From JBDSGC01 sp046594105 (lineage in GTDB: Bacteria > Acidobacteriota > Thermoanaerobaculia > Gp7-AA8): 13,970 nt of DNA. Shown in pieces: positions 13,821-13,970 of this stretch. Location: the NCBI GenBank assembly GCA_046594105.1, contig JBKJQB010000083.1, forward strand, positions 1 through 13,970, in the 5' to 3' direction. The notes beneath the pieces were generated by a model that saw only the letters and a program-made list of their open reading frames with translations, was not told the DNA's origin and did not search any database. The number at the start of each line of letters is the position of its first letter. Within the stretch, counting starts at the first letter, position 1. The position numbers and the translations under genes are program-made.

Positions 13821-13867
13821 TGTGGCGGGAGGACTCGAACCTCCGACCAACGGATTAACAATCCGTT
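13821..13867 (-). other. tRNA-Asn(GTT) 3'-half fragment, possible attachment site
   Basis: On the minus strand an anticodon stem ACGGA/TCCGT encloses loop TTGTTAA (anticodon GTT). A 5-nt variable region TGGTC follows, then a T arm with stem GGAGG/CCTCC and loop TTCGAGT, then CGCCACA in the acceptor position. All of this is canonical in length. Upstream there is no D arm and no TGTGGCG to pair with the acceptor end. A complete tRNA is therefore not present. A 3'-half of a tRNA is the usual remnant or core at integration sites of tyrosine-recombinase elements. Confidence 0.6.
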
Positions 13868-13871
13868 GATT

Positions 13872-13970
13872 CTATCGTCCGCCGTCGTCATCTTTCGTCA
13901 TTACAGAGAGCAAACCGGCTTCTACCCTCGATCCGCTAGCCACGCTTTTGCAACCATTTTCATGTTTCGT
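13872..13970 (-). CDS. Possible C-terminal end of a gene entering from the right edge
   Basis: A frame open from the window edge encodes 32 residues (TKHENGCKSVASG...VMTKDDDGGR) and stops with TAG at 13872-13874, 4 nt before the tRNA-like fragment in reading direction. An integrase gene often ends against its attachment site, so this could be the tail of one. The 32 residues themselves carry no integrase motif, so the identity is a guess from context. Confidence 0.25.
   Translation of the reverse strand, partial: TKHENGCKSVASGSRVEAGLLSVMTKDDDGGR

Noticed and set aside
13821..13900. Intact tRNA-Asn gene
   Set aside because: The anticodon and T arms are good, but there is no D arm and no 5' strand to pair with the CGCCACA acceptor end, so it is listed as a fragment.

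Overview
This high-GC bacterial window looks like ordinary chromosome with a mobile-element-flavoured right end. The mix of a secreted beta-propeller protein, an Ig-fold exported protein, a Tat-exported S66 peptidase, a YdeI/OmdA protein and many palindromic intergenic repeats suggests a soil-type lineage such as Acidobacteriota. That placement is inference: no marker gene here fixes the taxonomy.

Left part (1-3393): a partial exported Ig-like protein on the minus strand runs off the left edge. After a gene-free gap come RNase HI (rnhA) and a secreted PQQ-type beta-propeller protein, both on the plus strand. Each of the latter two has a -10-like hexamer only 6-8 nt before its GTG start and no Shine-Dalgarno in place, so leaderless transcripts are likely.

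Middle (3394-8447): a 449-bp intergenic region is built almost entirely of nested inverted repeats. It precedes a long DEAD-box RNA helicase with a DbpA-type RNA-binding domain and an Arg/Gly/Pro-rich tail made of 46-residue tandem repeats. A hairpin-rich gap, a small one-helix membrane protein and a Tat-exported LD-carboxypeptidase (S66) follow.

Right-centre (8458-12801): an exported protein of unknown function lies convergent to the carboxypeptidase. Then comes a 68-69-bp-period array of short palindromic repeats. Next is an ATGA-coupled minus-strand pair: an HExxH metallopeptidase-like protein followed by a Ddl-like ATP-grasp ligase. This pair is the most promising undescribed system here. 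Divergent from it are a YdeI/OmdA family protein and a 178-residue protein I do not recognise.

Right end (12802-13970): a Phd/VapBC-type toxin-antitoxin operon has a clear promoter and a 20-bp palindromic operator. About 150 bp upstream is a clean anticodon arm plus T arm of tRNA-Asn(GTT) with no D arm. This looks like a tRNA 3'-half left by site-specific integration, and an open frame entering from the right edge ends against it.

Four intergenic regions carry modules of one repeat family (cores GCCGGCATCCTGCCGGC and CGGGCATCCTGCCCG).
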